DNA of 64,000 nucleotides from Mangrovimicrobium sediminis (GCF_004745945.1 NZ_SRLE01000013.1:62001-126000), one strand, 5' to 3'. Numbered from the stretch's first letter, positions 18,017 through 26,587 are shown. The notes: a model not told the origin generated them from the letters alone. Numbers and translations: made by a program.

Positions 18017-18061
18017 GGCCATCCATGGCCTCGCACGCCCCGGTATCGCGGGATCACGCGA
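17955..18061 (-). repeat. Variable-arm hairpin family, copy A (diverged core)
   Basis: A perfect 23-bp inverted repeat (17955-17977 and 18039-18061) closes a core in minus orientation. The core is recognisably the family core but diverged: it keeps GAGGCCATGGATGGCCGAG, while the next small hairpin reads GTACATGGATGTAC instead of GCCATGGATGGC. It ends in a CGCTTTTTGGCG loop. Confidence 0.88.
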
Positions 18062-18245
18062 ACGTGCCTCTTGTTGGATGCGAATTCTTGATCATTGCTA
18101 GCTGAAGGGCCGGGTGACTTCTTGCTCTGGGGCTGAAATTGTCACGGCAACGGCAACGGCAACGGCAACAACGGCTATCCTTCGCTGAACCACGACGAGC
18201 GTGCCGCAAGACCCTGTCCTTGAACTTTGACCCCGGAAGAGGTTT

Positions 18246-18351
18246 CCGCTCGATAGTCCCCCGCCAGAAAACGTCCGAGGCCATGGATGGCCGAGGCCGA
18301 GCTGCCATGGATGGCGCTTTTGCGGTTTTCTGGCGGGGGACTATCGAGCGG
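18246..18351 (+). repeat. Variable-arm hairpin family, copy B
   Basis: Left arm 18246-18272 and right arm 18325-18351 are perfectly complementary over 27 bp. They enclose the 52-nt core 18273-18324, which starts GTCCGAGGCCATGGATGG and ends GGCGCTTTTGCG. The arm junctions read AAAAC and GTTTT. Confidence 0.95.
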
Positions 18352-18581
18352 GAGCCGTGCGCGCAGGCCCGAACTCAAGCTAACGCCGCGCACGGGAAGC
18401 CCAAGCTCAAACTGGAGCCGTGCGCGCAGGCCCAATCTCAAGCAATAGACGTGCGCGCAAGCCCGGAAGGAACTCAGCGTTCGGCCCCACCGGTGCCGAG
18501 CGTCCAGCCAACCCGGCAATGCGGCAGCCACACCGGCAGCCAAAGACCGCCTGGCCGCGAGCCAAAACGACCCGATGCGCG

Positions 18582-19235
18582 TCAGGCCTTACGCGTCTTC
18601 TTGGGGTGCTTGCGATCCGGATAGCAGGTCCGGCAGATCTCGCAGACGCGGCCGTCGCAGCCGCGTGCGGTGCAGAACTCGCGGCCGTAGTAGATGATCT
18701 GCAGGTGCAGCCGGTTCCAGGCATCGCGGGGGAACAGGCGCTTCAGGTCGCGTTCGGTTTGCACCACGCTCTTGCCCGAGGTGAGGCCCCAGCGCTGGGC
18801 CAGGCGGTGGATGTGGGTGTCCACCGGGAAGGCCGGTTCGCCGAAGGCCTGGGACATGACCACGCTGGCCGTCTTGTGGCCGACGCCCGGCAGTTGTTCC
18901 AGGGCTTCCATGTCCTGGGGGACCTCGCCGTCGTAGTCTTCGACCAGGATTTCCGACAGGCGCTTGATCGCCTTCGCTTTCTGCGGGGAGAGGCCGCAGG
19001 GGCGGATGATCTGCTGGATTTTGTCGACGTCCTGGCGCGCCATGTCGCGGGCGTTGTCGGCCAGGGCGAACAGGGCCGGGGTGACCTGGTTGACGCGCTC
19101 GTCGGTGCACTGGGCGCTGAGCAGCACCGCGACCAGGAGCGTGTAGGGGTCGCTGTGGTCCAGCGGGATCGGGGTTTCCGGGTACAGCGACTGCAGTTTG
19201 TCGAGGATGTACTGGACGCGCTCGGCTTTCAGCAC
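18582..19235 (-). CDS. nth: Endonuclease III (DNA glycosylase/AP lyase)
   Basis: 217 residues (E. coli 211). It excises oxidised pyrimidines and cleaves AP sites. The helix-hairpin-helix LPGVGHKTASVV carries the catalytic Lys121, and VDTHIHR carries Asp139. The C-terminal cysteines are at 188, 193, 198, 201 and 204, not the canonical C-x6-C-x2-C-x5-C (which would be 188, 195, 198, 204); position 195 is Gly. The tail is basic (RKHPKKTRKA). The start is GTG at 19235, two bases after the dapC stop, which gives full-length alignment. Confidence 0.93.
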   Translation of the reverse strand: MLKAERVQYILDKLQSLYPETPIPLDHSDPYTLLVAVLLSAQCTDERVNQVTPALFALADNARDMARQDVDKIQQIIRPCGLSPQKAKAIKRLSEILVEDYDGEVPQDMEALEQLPGVGHKTASVVMSQAFGEPAFPVDTHIHRLAQRWGLTSGKSVVQTERDLKRLFPRDAWNRLHLQIIYYGREFCTARGCDGRVCEICRTCYPDRKHPKKTRKA

Positions 19236-19237
19236 CG

Positions 19238-20434
19238 TCAGGCCCCCATGCGCTCGAGGCAGCCGACCATGCGCCGGGCGGCTTCCACGCACTGGGCGAT
19301 GTCGGCGACCAGGGCCATGCGCACGCGGTTGTCTCCGGGGTTGCCGGCGGCGGTGTCGCGCGCCAGGTAGCTGCCGGGCAGTACCGTGATGTGTTCCTCG
19401 GCAAAGAGGCGGCGGGCGAAGTCCGTGGCCGGCTCCGGGGTGCGCGGCCACAGGTAGAAGCCGGCGTCGGGCATGGCGACGTCCAGGTGGCCGTCGAGTA
19501 TCGACAGCACCGCCTCGAATTTCTCGCGGTAGCGCAGGCGGTTCTGGGCGACGTGGGCCTCGTCCTGCCAGGCGGCGACGCTGGCCACCTGGTGGTGCGG
19601 CGGCATAGCGCAGCCGTGATAGGTGCGGTACAGGGCGAAGCGCTCGAGGATGTCCGCGTCGCCGGCGACGAAGCCGGAGCGCAGCCCCGGCAGGTTGGAG
19701 CGTTTGGACAGGCTGTGGAAGACCACGCAGTTGCGGTAGTCGTTCTCACCCATGGCGGCGCAGGCCTGCAGCAGGCCCGGTGGCGGCAGCGTTTCGTCGA
19801 AGTAGATTTCGGAATAGCACTCGTCGGAGGCGATGATGAAATCGTGTTCGCGCGCCAGGCGCACCAGTTGCTGCAGGCGCTCCAGCGGCAGTACCGCGCC
19901 GGTCGGGTTGCCCGGGCTGCAGATGTAGAGCAACTGGCACTGGCGCCACTGGTCCTCGCTGATGCTGTCGAAGTCCGGCTGGTAGGCGCTGGCCTCGGTG
20001 CAGTTGACCAGCAACAGCTGCGCGCCGGCGAGCAGGGCGGCGCCCTCGTAGATCTGGTAGAAGGGGTTGGGCGAGATCACCAGCGCATCGCTGTCGCGAT
20101 CCACCACTGCCTGGGCGAAGGCGAACAGGGCCTCGCGGGTGCCGTTGACCGGCAGCACCTGGCGCTCGGGATCGACGCCGGGGAGGTCGAAGCGCTGCTG
20201 CAGCCAGGCGGCGATGGCCCGGCGTAGCTTGGCCGAGCCGCGGCTTACCGGGTAGGTGGAGAGCGCATCGAGATTGGCTGACAGGGCATCGAGCACGAAG
20301 CGCGGCGCCGGGTGCTTGGGTTCGCCGATGGACAGGGCGATGCCGGACTTGCCGGCCGGCGCTTCCAGGTCGACGAACAACTGGCGCAGTTTTTCAAACG
20401 GGTAGGGCTGCAGTTTTTCCAGGTCGGGATTCAT
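19238..20434 (-). CDS. dapC: Succinyldiaminopimelate transaminase
   Basis: 398 residues, fold-type I PLP aminotransferase. It forms N-succinyl-LL-diaminopimelate from the keto acid in lysine and peptidoglycan synthesis. The family N-terminus is MNPDLEKLQPYPFEKL, found in proteobacterial DapC. NPTG is at 176-179, the cofactor Asp204 is in ASDECYSE, and the Schiff-base Lys244 is in HSLSKRSNLPG. It lies 14 bp after glnD and 2 bp before nth. The glnD-dapC linkage is common in pseudomonad-type genomes. Confidence 0.94.
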   Translation of the reverse strand: MNPDLEKLQPYPFEKLRQLFVDLEAPAGKSGIALSIGEPKHPAPRFVLDALSANLDALSTYPVSRGSAKLRRAIAAWLQQRFDLPGVDPERQVLPVNGTREALFAFAQAVVDRDSDALVISPNPFYQIYEGAALLAGAQLLLVNCTEASAYQPDFDSISEDQWRQCQLLYICSPGNPTGAVLPLERLQQLVRLAREHDFIIASDECYSEIYFDETLPPPGLLQACAAMGENDYRNCVVFHSLSKRSNLPGLRSGFVAGDADILERFALYRTYHGCAMPPHHQVASVAAWQDEAHVAQNRLRYREKFEAVLSILDGHLDVAMPDAGFYLWPRTPEPATDFARRLFAEEHITVLPGSYLARDTAAGNPGDNRVRMALVADIAQCVEAARRMVGCLERMGA

Positions 20435-20448
20435 CTGCGCGGACTTCC

Positions 20449-23127
20449 TCAGGCGCTGGCGGATTCATCCAGTTCTTCGCGGATGGCCTGCTGCAGGGCC
20501 GCGCAAAGTTCGGGGTCGGTAATTGGTTGCTGGTCCTGGTCGGTGATGAAGAACACGTCCTCGACGCGTTCGCCCAGGGTCTGGATCTTGGCCGCCTCGA
20601 GTTCGATGCCGAAATCGACAAAGATGCGGGCGAGCCGCGCCAGCAGGCCGGGGCGGTCGGGTGAGCGCACTTCCAGCACCGAGTAGTGCTTCACCGTGTC
20701 CACCGTCATGCTGGTCTCGGTGGGGATGGAGAACGAACGCTTGCGCCGGGTGAGGCGCCGCCGTACCGGCTCGATCGCGCCCTCGGTTCCCAGTTCGTCC
20801 GCCAGGTAGGACTTGATGTGCTCCAGTCGCGCGGGGTCGTCGGCGATGGCGTGGCCGTCGGAGCCGAGCACGAAGAAGGTGTCCAGGGTCATGCCGTCGT
20901 TGGCGTTGTAGATGCGCGCGTCGTGAATCGACAGGTCGAGAATCTCAAGCAGCGCACAGATGCGCGCGAACAATTGCGCGCTGAAGTGCGCGTGGATGAA
21001 GATCTGTGTGGTGTTGGCGACGCTGGAATCCACGCTGGAGCGGATCAGCACCAGCGGCTTGCTGCGATCGAAGTGGCCGGCGATCGCCTCGGTGTGCCAG
21101 GCGATATCCTCGGGCTTCTCGCGCAGGAAGTAGTCCTCGCCGCGCTCCTGCCAGATGGTCTCGATCTCCTCGGGGGTGAAGCCGCGGTACTCCAGCAGGT
21201 CCTTGGCCGCATCGCGCGCCTCGTCGATCCACACCTGCTTGTCGACCGGGTTTTCCAGGCCGCGGCGCAGGGCGCGCTTGGTCTCAGTGAACAACTGGCG
21301 CAGCAGGCTGCCGCGCCAGGCGTTCCACAGGGTCGGGTTGGTGCCGTTGATGTCCGCCACGGTCAGCGCGAACAGGTAGTCCAGGCGCACCTGGTCGCCG
21401 ACGTGATGGGCGAATTCCTGGATCACGTCCGGGTCCGAGATGTCCCGGCGCTGGGACACTGCAGACATGGTCAGGTGGTTTTTCACCAGCCACACCACCA
21501 GGTTGGTCTCGCGCTGACTCAGGCGGTGCTGTACGCAGAACTCCTCGGCGTCCACCGAGCCCAGTTCCGAGTGGTCGCCGCCGCGACCCTTGCCGATGTC
21601 GTGGAACAGGCCGGCCAGGTAGAGCAGTTCGATTTTTGGCAGGCGTGAAACCACGCGGCTGGTGACCGGGAAGCGCTCGAAGAATTCCGGAATCTGGAAG
21701 CGGCGCATGTTCTCGATGACTTCCAGCGTATGCGCGTCCACCGTGTAGGCGTGGAACAGGTCGTGTTGCATCTGGCCGACGATACGCCCGAAACCGGGGA
21801 TGTAGCGGCCCAGTACCCCGTAGCGCACCATGCGCTTGAGTAACCGGGTGAGGCGGTGGGGCGAGCGCAGGAAGTCCAGGAAGATATCCTGGCAGGTTTC
21901 ATTGGCGCGGAACTCGTCGTCGATCACGTGCAGGTTGTGGCGCAGCAGGCGCACTGTATCGGCGGCGATACCGGTGGCGTTCTCCTCCCGGGCACACAGC
22001 AGGAACACCTCGAGCATGGCCGGCGGATACTCGCCGAAAACGTTGTCGTGGCGCGCCGCGACGTAGCCGTTGCGCAGTTCGAAGCGCGCGTTGAGTTCGC
22101 GTACTTCGACCACGCCGTCGCGCATCAGGATGGCCTGCTCGAAGTGCTGCACTAGCACTTCGTTGAGCATGCCCAGCGCCTGGGCCCAGCGGTAGTAGAC
22201 CTGCATGAACTGCTCGACCGCCAGCTTGTCGCCGTCCTCGAAGCCCCACATGGCGGCGAGGCGGCGCTGGTGGTCGAACAGCAGTCGGTCCTCCTCGTGG
22301 TCGGTGATCATGTGCAGTGCATAGCGCACGCGCCACATGAATTCGCGGCCGTCCTCGAGGATTTTCATGTCCTCCTCGGGCAGGAAGTCCCGCTCGGGCA
22401 GTTCCGCCAGCGAGTGCACGCCGAACTGGCGCTCCGCCAGCCAGCCGATGGTCTGCAGGTCGCGCAGGCCGCCGGGGGAACTCTTGACGTTGGGCTCGAG
22501 GTTGTACTCGGTGTCGGCGTACTTGTGGTGACGGTTGTTCTGCTCCTCGATCTTGGCGTGGAAGAACACGTCGTAGGGCCACATGTGTTCGGTGCCGGTG
22601 CGCTCCCAGACCGCGTCCATCAGCGCCTGCGGCCCGCGCAACACACGCCCCTCCATCATGTTGGTGAGGATGGTGAGATCGTCGCGCGCGGCGTTGACGC
22701 ACTCGTCGACGGTGCGCACGCTGTGGCCGATATGCAGGCCGATATCCCACAACAGGGTGAGGAAGCTGGAAAGTCTCACTTCGCAGACGCCGCAGTCCTC
22801 GCCGAGCAGGACCAGCAGGTCGATGTCCGAGTGTGGCTGCAGTTCGCCGCGGCCGTAACCGCCCACCGCCACCAGCGCCATGTCCAGGGTCTGGAAGTCT
22901 TCGCGGTCCCACAGCAGGCCGAGGATCTGGTCGATGTAGGCGGCGCGCTGGCGAATGAGCACGCCGGCGTCTTCACCCTGCTGGAAGCGCTTGTGCTGGC
23001 GCGCGGTGGCTTCGCCGATGGCGTCCTTGCAGACCTGGATGACGTTGGTATCCGGCGCGGACAGCCGCGCCGCAAACGCCTGCACGTCGAACACGTCGCT
23101 GGGCAGGTTGGCAATGGGCAGGTTCAC
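20449..23127 (-). CDS. glnD: [Protein-PII] uridylyltransferase/uridylyl-removing enzyme
   Basis: 892 residues, the expected size. It senses glutamine and uridylylates or deuridylylates PII proteins. The nucleotidyltransferase motif GGYGRGELQPHSDIDLLVL starts at residue 89, with catalytic Asp101 and Asp103. The HD hydrolase motif LFHDIGKGRGGDHSELG is near residue 508. Two C-terminal ACT domains follow (FIHAHFSAQLFARICALLEI and EVRSPDRPGLLARLARIF). It lies 9 bp after map, in the conserved map-glnD-dapC order. Confidence 0.97.
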   Translation of the reverse strand: MNLPIANLPSDVFDVQAFAARLSAPDTNVIQVCKDAIGEATARQHKRFQQGEDAGVLIRQRAAYIDQILGLLWDREDFQTLDMALVAVGGYGRGELQPHSDIDLLVLLGEDCGVCEVRLSSFLTLLWDIGLHIGHSVRTVDECVNAARDDLTILTNMMEGRVLRGPQALMDAVWERTGTEHMWPYDVFFHAKIEEQNNRHHKYADTEYNLEPNVKSSPGGLRDLQTIGWLAERQFGVHSLAELPERDFLPEEDMKILEDGREFMWRVRYALHMITDHEEDRLLFDHQRRLAAMWGFEDGDKLAVEQFMQVYYRWAQALGMLNEVLVQHFEQAILMRDGVVEVRELNARFELRNGYVAARHDNVFGEYPPAMLEVFLLCAREENATGIAADTVRLLRHNLHVIDDEFRANETCQDIFLDFLRSPHRLTRLLKRMVRYGVLGRYIPGFGRIVGQMQHDLFHAYTVDAHTLEVIENMRRFQIPEFFERFPVTSRVVSRLPKIELLYLAGLFHDIGKGRGGDHSELGSVDAEEFCVQHRLSQRETNLVVWLVKNHLTMSAVSQRRDISDPDVIQEFAHHVGDQVRLDYLFALTVADINGTNPTLWNAWRGSLLRQLFTETKRALRRGLENPVDKQVWIDEARDAAKDLLEYRGFTPEEIETIWQERGEDYFLREKPEDIAWHTEAIAGHFDRSKPLVLIRSSVDSSVANTTQIFIHAHFSAQLFARICALLEILDLSIHDARIYNANDGMTLDTFFVLGSDGHAIADDPARLEHIKSYLADELGTEGAIEPVRRRLTRRKRSFSIPTETSMTVDTVKHYSVLEVRSPDRPGLLARLARIFVDFGIELEAAKIQTLGERVEDVFFITDQDQQPITDPELCAALQQAIREELDESASA

Positions 23128-23136
23128 GGGAGCGTC

Positions 23137-23907
23137 CTAGAACGTGTCGTCCGAGCGGCGGGTGAAAACCTCGCAACCGTCGGCGGTCACGCCCAGGGTG
23201 TGTTCCCACTGGGCCGAGAGGCGGCCGTCGCGGGTGGTGACGGTCCAGCCATCTTTCTGGTTGAGGCGGGTGTGGCGGCGCCCGGCGTTGATCATCGGCT
23301 CGATGGTAAACGTCATGCCCTGCTCGAGGCGCAGGCCGCTGCCCGACTTGCCGTAGTGCAGGACCTGCGGGTCCTCGTGGAACACGCGGCCAATGCCGTG
23401 GCCACAGTACTCGCGCACCACCGAGTAGTAGTTCTTCTCCGCGTGCTCCTGGATCACCGCGCCGATATCGCCCAGGGTGGCGCCGGGGCGCACCACGTCG
23501 AGGGCGCGGTACAGGCACTCCTGGGTAACCCGGATCAGGCGCTGCGCGTGCGGCGCGACCTCGCCGACCTCGACCATGATGCTGCTGTCGCCGTGGTAGT
23601 CGTCGAGGATCACGGTGACGTCGATGTTGACGATGTCGCCGTTCTTCAGTTTCTTGCTGTCCGAGGGAATGCCGTGGCACACCACCTCGTTGACCGAGGT
23701 GCAGATGGAGCGGGGGAAACCGTGGTAGTTGAGCGGGGCGGGTATGGCCCCCTTGGCCACGATGTAGTCGTGGCAGAGGCGGTCCAGTTCGCCCGTGGTG
23801 ACGCCGACCGCAACATGCGGTTTGATCATTTCCAGTACTTCCGCGGCGAGTGCGCCCGCGGCGCGCATCCGCTCGAATTCCTCGGCTGTCTTGATGGTTA
23901 CGCCCAT
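23137..23907 (-). CDS. map: Methionine aminopeptidase, type I
   Basis: 256 residues, typical for bacterial MetAP. It removes N-terminal Met from nascent proteins. The metal ligands are Asp96 (NIDVTV), Asp107 (HGDSS), His170 (GHGIGR), Glu203 (IEPM) and Glu235 (WEHT); His79 is in CHGIPS. The ATG at 23907 has AGGA five bases upstream and begins MGVTIKTAEEFERMR, matching family starts; an upstream extension would be low-complexity. It is divergent from rpsB, as in E. coli. Confidence 0.97.
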   Translation of the reverse strand: MGVTIKTAEEFERMRAAGALAAEVLEMIKPHVAVGVTTGELDRLCHDYIVAKGAIPAPLNYHGFPRSICTSVNEVVCHGIPSDSKKLKNGDIVNIDVTVILDDYHGDSSIMVEVGEVAPHAQRLIRVTQECLYRALDVVRPGATLGDIGAVIQEHAEKNYYSVVREYCGHGIGRVFHEDPQVLHYGKSGSGLRLEQGMTFTIEPMINAGRRHTRLNQKDGWTVTTRDGRLSAQWEHTLGVTADGCEVFTRRSDDTF

Positions 23908-24052
23908 GCCCGTCCTGGTGCTCGATAACACTTTGATAATCAATAAAAAATTGGCGCTCGCAGGGGGTTCTGAGGGCGCCGGGGGAGGCACATTCTACCC
24001 CATGGCAGGCCCGCAACGGTAACACCCACGTAACACAGGGAGATTTTTTGCC

Positions 24053-24081
24053 TTTATCCGTGCCTTTGCCTGTGGTATAAA
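24053..24081 (+). promoter_or_regulatory. Candidate rpsB promoter with extended -10
   Basis: TATAAA (24076-24081) is preceded by TGG, giving an extended -10 (TGNTATAAA). TTTATC lies 17 bp upstream (24053-24058). The predicted transcript starts near 24088, leaving a leader of about 160 nt before rpsB. Confidence 0.6.
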
Positions 24082-24087
24082 GCGCGC

Positions 24088-24246
24088 CTCATTTTCGGGG
24101 CAGACCACGTCTGGCCGGCCTCGCAGGTGAGCAACCAACGACGCACACATGCCGCAACCCGCCCCAGGGTGCCGCCGCGCCGCGAGGCCCGGAGGTTTGG
24201 ACGCGGGGGTATGTGGAGGACTAACCCATTACAAGGTAATGAAACT
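24088..24246 (+). promoter_or_regulatory. rpsB 5' leader, possible S2 autoregulatory site
   Basis: A GC-rich leader between the predicted promoter and the rpsB ATG. GGAGG lies at 24215-24219, far from the start codon. A small hairpin CATTAC-AAG-GTAATG (24227-24241) lies between it and the ATG, with the closer AAGG in its loop. rpsB leaders in gammaproteobacteria are known targets of S2 repression; whether this one is regulated that way is inference. Confidence 0.4.
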
Positions 24247-25008
24247 ATGTCGCAAGTAAGCATGCGCGAACTGCTGCAGGCAGGCGCACACTTCGGTCAC
24301 CAGACCCGCTACTGGAACCCCAAGATGGACCAGTACATCTTCGGTGCCCGCAACAAGATCCACATCATCAACCTCGAGCACACCGTGCCGGCCTTCAACG
24401 AAGCGCTGGATATGGTCAAGCGCCTGGCCTCCAACAAGAACAAGATCCTGTTCGTCGGTACCAAGCGTGCCGCCGGCAAGATCATGAAAGAGCAGGCGGA
24501 ACGCGCCGGTATGCCCTACGTCAGCCACCGCTGGCTCGGCGGCATGCTGACCAACTACAAGACCATCCGCGCCTCCATCAAGCGCCTGCGTGACCTCGAG
24601 ACGCAACAGGCCGACGGCACCTTCGCCCGCCTGACCAAGAAAGAAGCCCTCATGCGCACCCGCGACATGGAGAAGCTCGAGCGCTCCATCGGCGGTATCA
24701 AGGACATGGGCGGCCTGCCCGACGCGCTGTTCGTGGTTGACGTAGACCACGAGCGCATCGCCATCACCGAGGCCAACAAGCTAGGTATCCCGGTTATCGG
24801 CATCGTCGACACCAACTCCGATCCGGACGGCGTCGACTACGTCATCCCCGGCAACGACGACGCGATCCGCGCGATCAAGCTGTACGTCAGCGCCGTGGCC
24901 GACGCCTGCCTGGCCGGCCGCGCCGATGGCGGCGAAGCCGTCGCCGCCAGCGACGAGTTCGTCGAGGTCGAGGAAACCGGCGAGGCCAGCGAGGAAACCG
25001 CCGAGTAA
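24247..25008 (+). CDS. rpsB: 30S ribosomal protein S2
   Basis: 253 residues. Family signatures are [22 protein letters not shown] at the N-terminus, [18 protein letters not shown] in the middle, and [28 protein letters not shown] toward the end. The tail is acidic ([15 protein letters not shown]). S2 binds late to the 30S head-body junction. An earlier in-frame start would add an Arg-rich segment absent from S2, so the ATG at 24247 is used. tsf follows after a 119-bp gap holding two hairpins. Confidence 0.98.
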   Translation: MSQVSMRELLQAGAHFGHQTRYWNPKMDQYIFGARNKIHIINLEHTVPAFNEALDMVKRLASNKNKILFVGTKRAAGKIMKEQAERAGMPYVSHRWLGGMLTNYKTIRASIKRLRDLETQQADGTFARLTKKEALMRTRDMEKLERSIGGIKDMGGLPDALFVVDVDHERIAITEANKLGIPVIGIVDTNSDPDGVDYVIPGNDDAIRAIKLYVSAVADACLAGRADGGEAVAASDEFVEVEETGEASEETAE

Positions 25009-25015
25009 TCGAACT

Positions 25016-25046
25016 GCCCGGCGTTGCATCAACTGTAACGCCGGGC
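25016..25046 (+). promoter_or_regulatory. Hairpin downstream of rpsB
   Basis: GCCCGGCGTT (25016-25025) and AACGCCGGGC (25037-25046) form a perfect 10-bp stem with an 11-nt loop. No T-run follows. It may stabilise the rpsB 3' end or pause polymerase ahead of the terminator downstream. Confidence 0.6.
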
Positions 25047-25058
25047 GTCCAGACTGAT

Positions 25059-25085
25059 CCCGGCGCCCCCGCAGCCGGGTTTTTT
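25059..25085 (+). terminator. Rho-independent terminator/attenuator between rpsB and tsf
   Basis: CCCGGC (25059-25064) pairs with GCCGGG (25074-25079), followed by six T residues. Its position inside the rpsB-tsf operon suggests partial termination that sets the S2:EF-Ts ratio. Confidence 0.75.
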
Positions 25086-25127
25086 ATTTCCAGAATCGAG
25101 TTCCGGGATTGCAAAGGAGAACGAGCA

Positions 25128-25985
25128 ATGTCAGCAAAACTGGTCAAAGAATTACGCGAGCGCACCGGCCTGGGTCTGCTGGAGTGTAAAAAAGCACTCG
25201 CGGCCGCCGACGGTGACATCGATGCCGCCATCGAGGAACTGCGCAAGTCCAGCGGCATGAAAGCCGCCAAGAAAGCCGGCCGCACCGCCGCCGACGGCGT
25301 GGTCGCCGCCCGCGTTGCCGATGACGGCAGCTACGGTGTGGTGATCGAGGTCAACTCCGAGACCGACTTCGTCGCCCGCGACGCCAACTTCCTCGGCTTC
25401 GTCGAGAAAGTCCTGGCCGCCGCCTTCTCCGCGCGCAGCGAAGATGTCGCCGCCCTGATGGAAGGTGAACTGGAAGCATCGCGCGAAGCGCTGGTACAGA
25501 AAATCGGCGAGAACATCGGTGTGCGCCGCATCAGCGTGGTCACCGCCGAAGCTGGCGTGGTTGGCGCTTACGTGCACGGTAACAACCGTATTGCGGTACT
25601 GGTCGAGCTCAAGGGCGGCGACCAGGACCTGGCCCGCGACGTCGCCATGCACGTCGCCGCGGTCAACCCGCAGGTGGTGTCCCAGGCCGACATGCCCGAG
25701 GAAGTGATCGCCAAGGAGAAGGAAATCTACACTGCCCAGGCGCAGGAATCCGGCAAGCCGGCGGAGATCATCGAGAAGATGATCGAGGGCCGTGTGCGCA
25801 AGTTCCTGGCTGAGAACTCCCTGGTCGAGCAGCCCTTCGTCAAGGACCCCGACGTCAAGGTCGGCAAGCTGGTCTCCGCGGCCGGTGCCGAGGTGGCTTC
25901 CTTCGCGCGCTTTGAAGTGGGCGAGGGCATCGAAGTGGAGAAAGTGGACTTCGCCGACGAGGTCAAGGCCCAGCTGGGCGGCTGA
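25128..25985 (+). CDS. tsf: Elongation factor Ts
   Basis: 285 residues (E. coli 283). EF-Ts is the nucleotide-exchange factor for EF-Tu. The N-terminal UBA-like module is [19 protein letters not shown]; the core contains the family motif [15 protein letters not shown] and later [10 protein letters not shown]. The ATG at 25128 follows AAAGGAGAACGAGCA. pyrH and frr, which usually follow tsf in gammaproteobacteria, are not next; a strong terminator is instead. Confidence 0.98.
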   Translation: MSAKLVKELRERTGLGLLECKKALAAADGDIDAAIEELRKSSGMKAAKKAGRTAADGVVAARVADDGSYGVVIEVNSETDFVARDANFLGFVEKVLAAAFSARSEDVAALMEGELEASREALVQKIGENIGVRRISVVTAEAGVVGAYVHGNNRIAVLVELKGGDQDLARDVAMHVAAVNPQVVSQADMPEEVIAKEKEIYTAQAQESGKPAEIIEKMIEGRVRKFLAENSLVEQPFVKDPDVKVGKLVSAAGAEVASFARFEVGEGIEVEKVDFADEVKAQLGG

Positions 25986-26006
25986 TCCGTCAGCGCAGTG
26001 CTATCG

Positions 26007-26030
26007 AAACGGGGCTTCGGCCCCGTTTTT
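26007..26030 (+). terminator. Rho-independent terminator after tsf
   Basis: AAACGGGGC and GCCCCGTTT form a 9-bp stem with a TTCG tetraloop, running into TTTTT (26026-26030). It starts 21 bases after the tsf stop. Confidence 0.88.
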
Positions 26031-26055
26031 CGTTTTGGGCCGCAGCGTCGGTGCG

Positions 26056-26466
26056 TCAGTCCGGATGGTAGCGAAAACCGATGCCGAGTTTCGGCGGATA
26101 GTAGGACGGCGCGCTGCGATCGATCTGCACCGAAGGGTAGACGATGTTCAGGCGCAAGCGGATACGGTCGTCGCGGAACAGGCCGTCGTCCAGTCTGGCG
26201 GGCATGGCGTAGGCTGTAGCGGGGCCGGCGGTCGCGCTACCGAAGTCGGTTGCGGGCCCCAGTCGGTAGCCGTGGATTGCCCCGAAACCGGTTTCCAGAG
26301 CTGTTGCGCCATCCCGTGTAACTGCAGGATCTTCCAGCGTGAAATCGCCGATGTCGGCGTGAAAACCCGCACCCGGCGTCCACGCCGCCGCACTCGCTTC
26401 GGGATCGGCCTGTACCATTGCTGCCAGAGCGAGAAAGGCCAGCGGGCAGTTGAAAATCCATTTCAT
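26056..26466 (-). CDS. Small exported protein of unknown function
   Basis: 136 residues with a signal peptide (MKWIFNCPLAFLALAAMVQA, cleavage probably after VQA). GGGAG nine bases upstream supports the ATG at 26466. The mature part alternates short polar turns and aromatic strands (GFGAIHGYRLG, RIRLRLNIVYPS) and ends LGIGFRYHPD, an aromatic penultimate strand that could suit a small barrel or OmpW-like end. I do not recognise a family. It is convergent with tsf across the terminator and divergent from the coiled-coil gene. Confidence 0.6.
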   Translation of the reverse strand: MKWIFNCPLAFLALAAMVQADPEASAAAWTPGAGFHADIGDFTLEDPAVTRDGATALETGFGAIHGYRLGPATDFGSATAGPATAYAMPARLDDGLFRDDRIRLRLNIVYPSVQIDRSAPSYYPPKLGIGFRYHPD

Positions 26467-26530
26467 CGGGTGTGACTCCCGGCAGGTTCGCTTTCCGCCT
26501 TTTTACCACTGCAGCAGCACCACCGGGCGG

Positions 26531-26558
26531 TTGGGTTGGGCTGGCGCCCATGTATAAT
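26531..26558 (+). promoter_or_regulatory. Candidate promoter of the coiled-coil membrane protein gene
   Basis: A consensus TATAAT (26553-26558) lies 16 bp after TTGGGT (26531-26536). The predicted start is about 25 nt before the ATG at 26588. Confidence 0.55.
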
Positions 26559-26587
26559 TGCCCAAAATCGCAACTGTCTTCAACATT

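Larger units (their letters stand above)
17796..18581. repeat. Repeat island 1, between convergent smrA and nth
   Basis: A 786-bp stretch without a credible gene; its short frames are repeat-derived. It holds a 105-bp tandem duplication, hairpin-family copies A and B, a (CGGCAA)x4 run (18145-18168) and a direct repeat of GGAGCCGTGCGCGCAGGCCC at 18351-18370 and 18414-18433. Both flanking genes end into it. Confidence 0.85.

Noticed and set aside
18246-18351. Hairpin copies as Rho-independent terminators
   Set aside because: No T-run follows either arm, and the 52-nt interior is far longer than a terminator loop.
18139-18624. Open frames across island 1 encoding peptides such as MDGRGRAAMDGAFAV
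   Set aside because: The peptide is a translation of the 52-nt hairpin core and recurs wherever the core does, in several frames. No ribosome-binding site, no family, and arms differ between copies.
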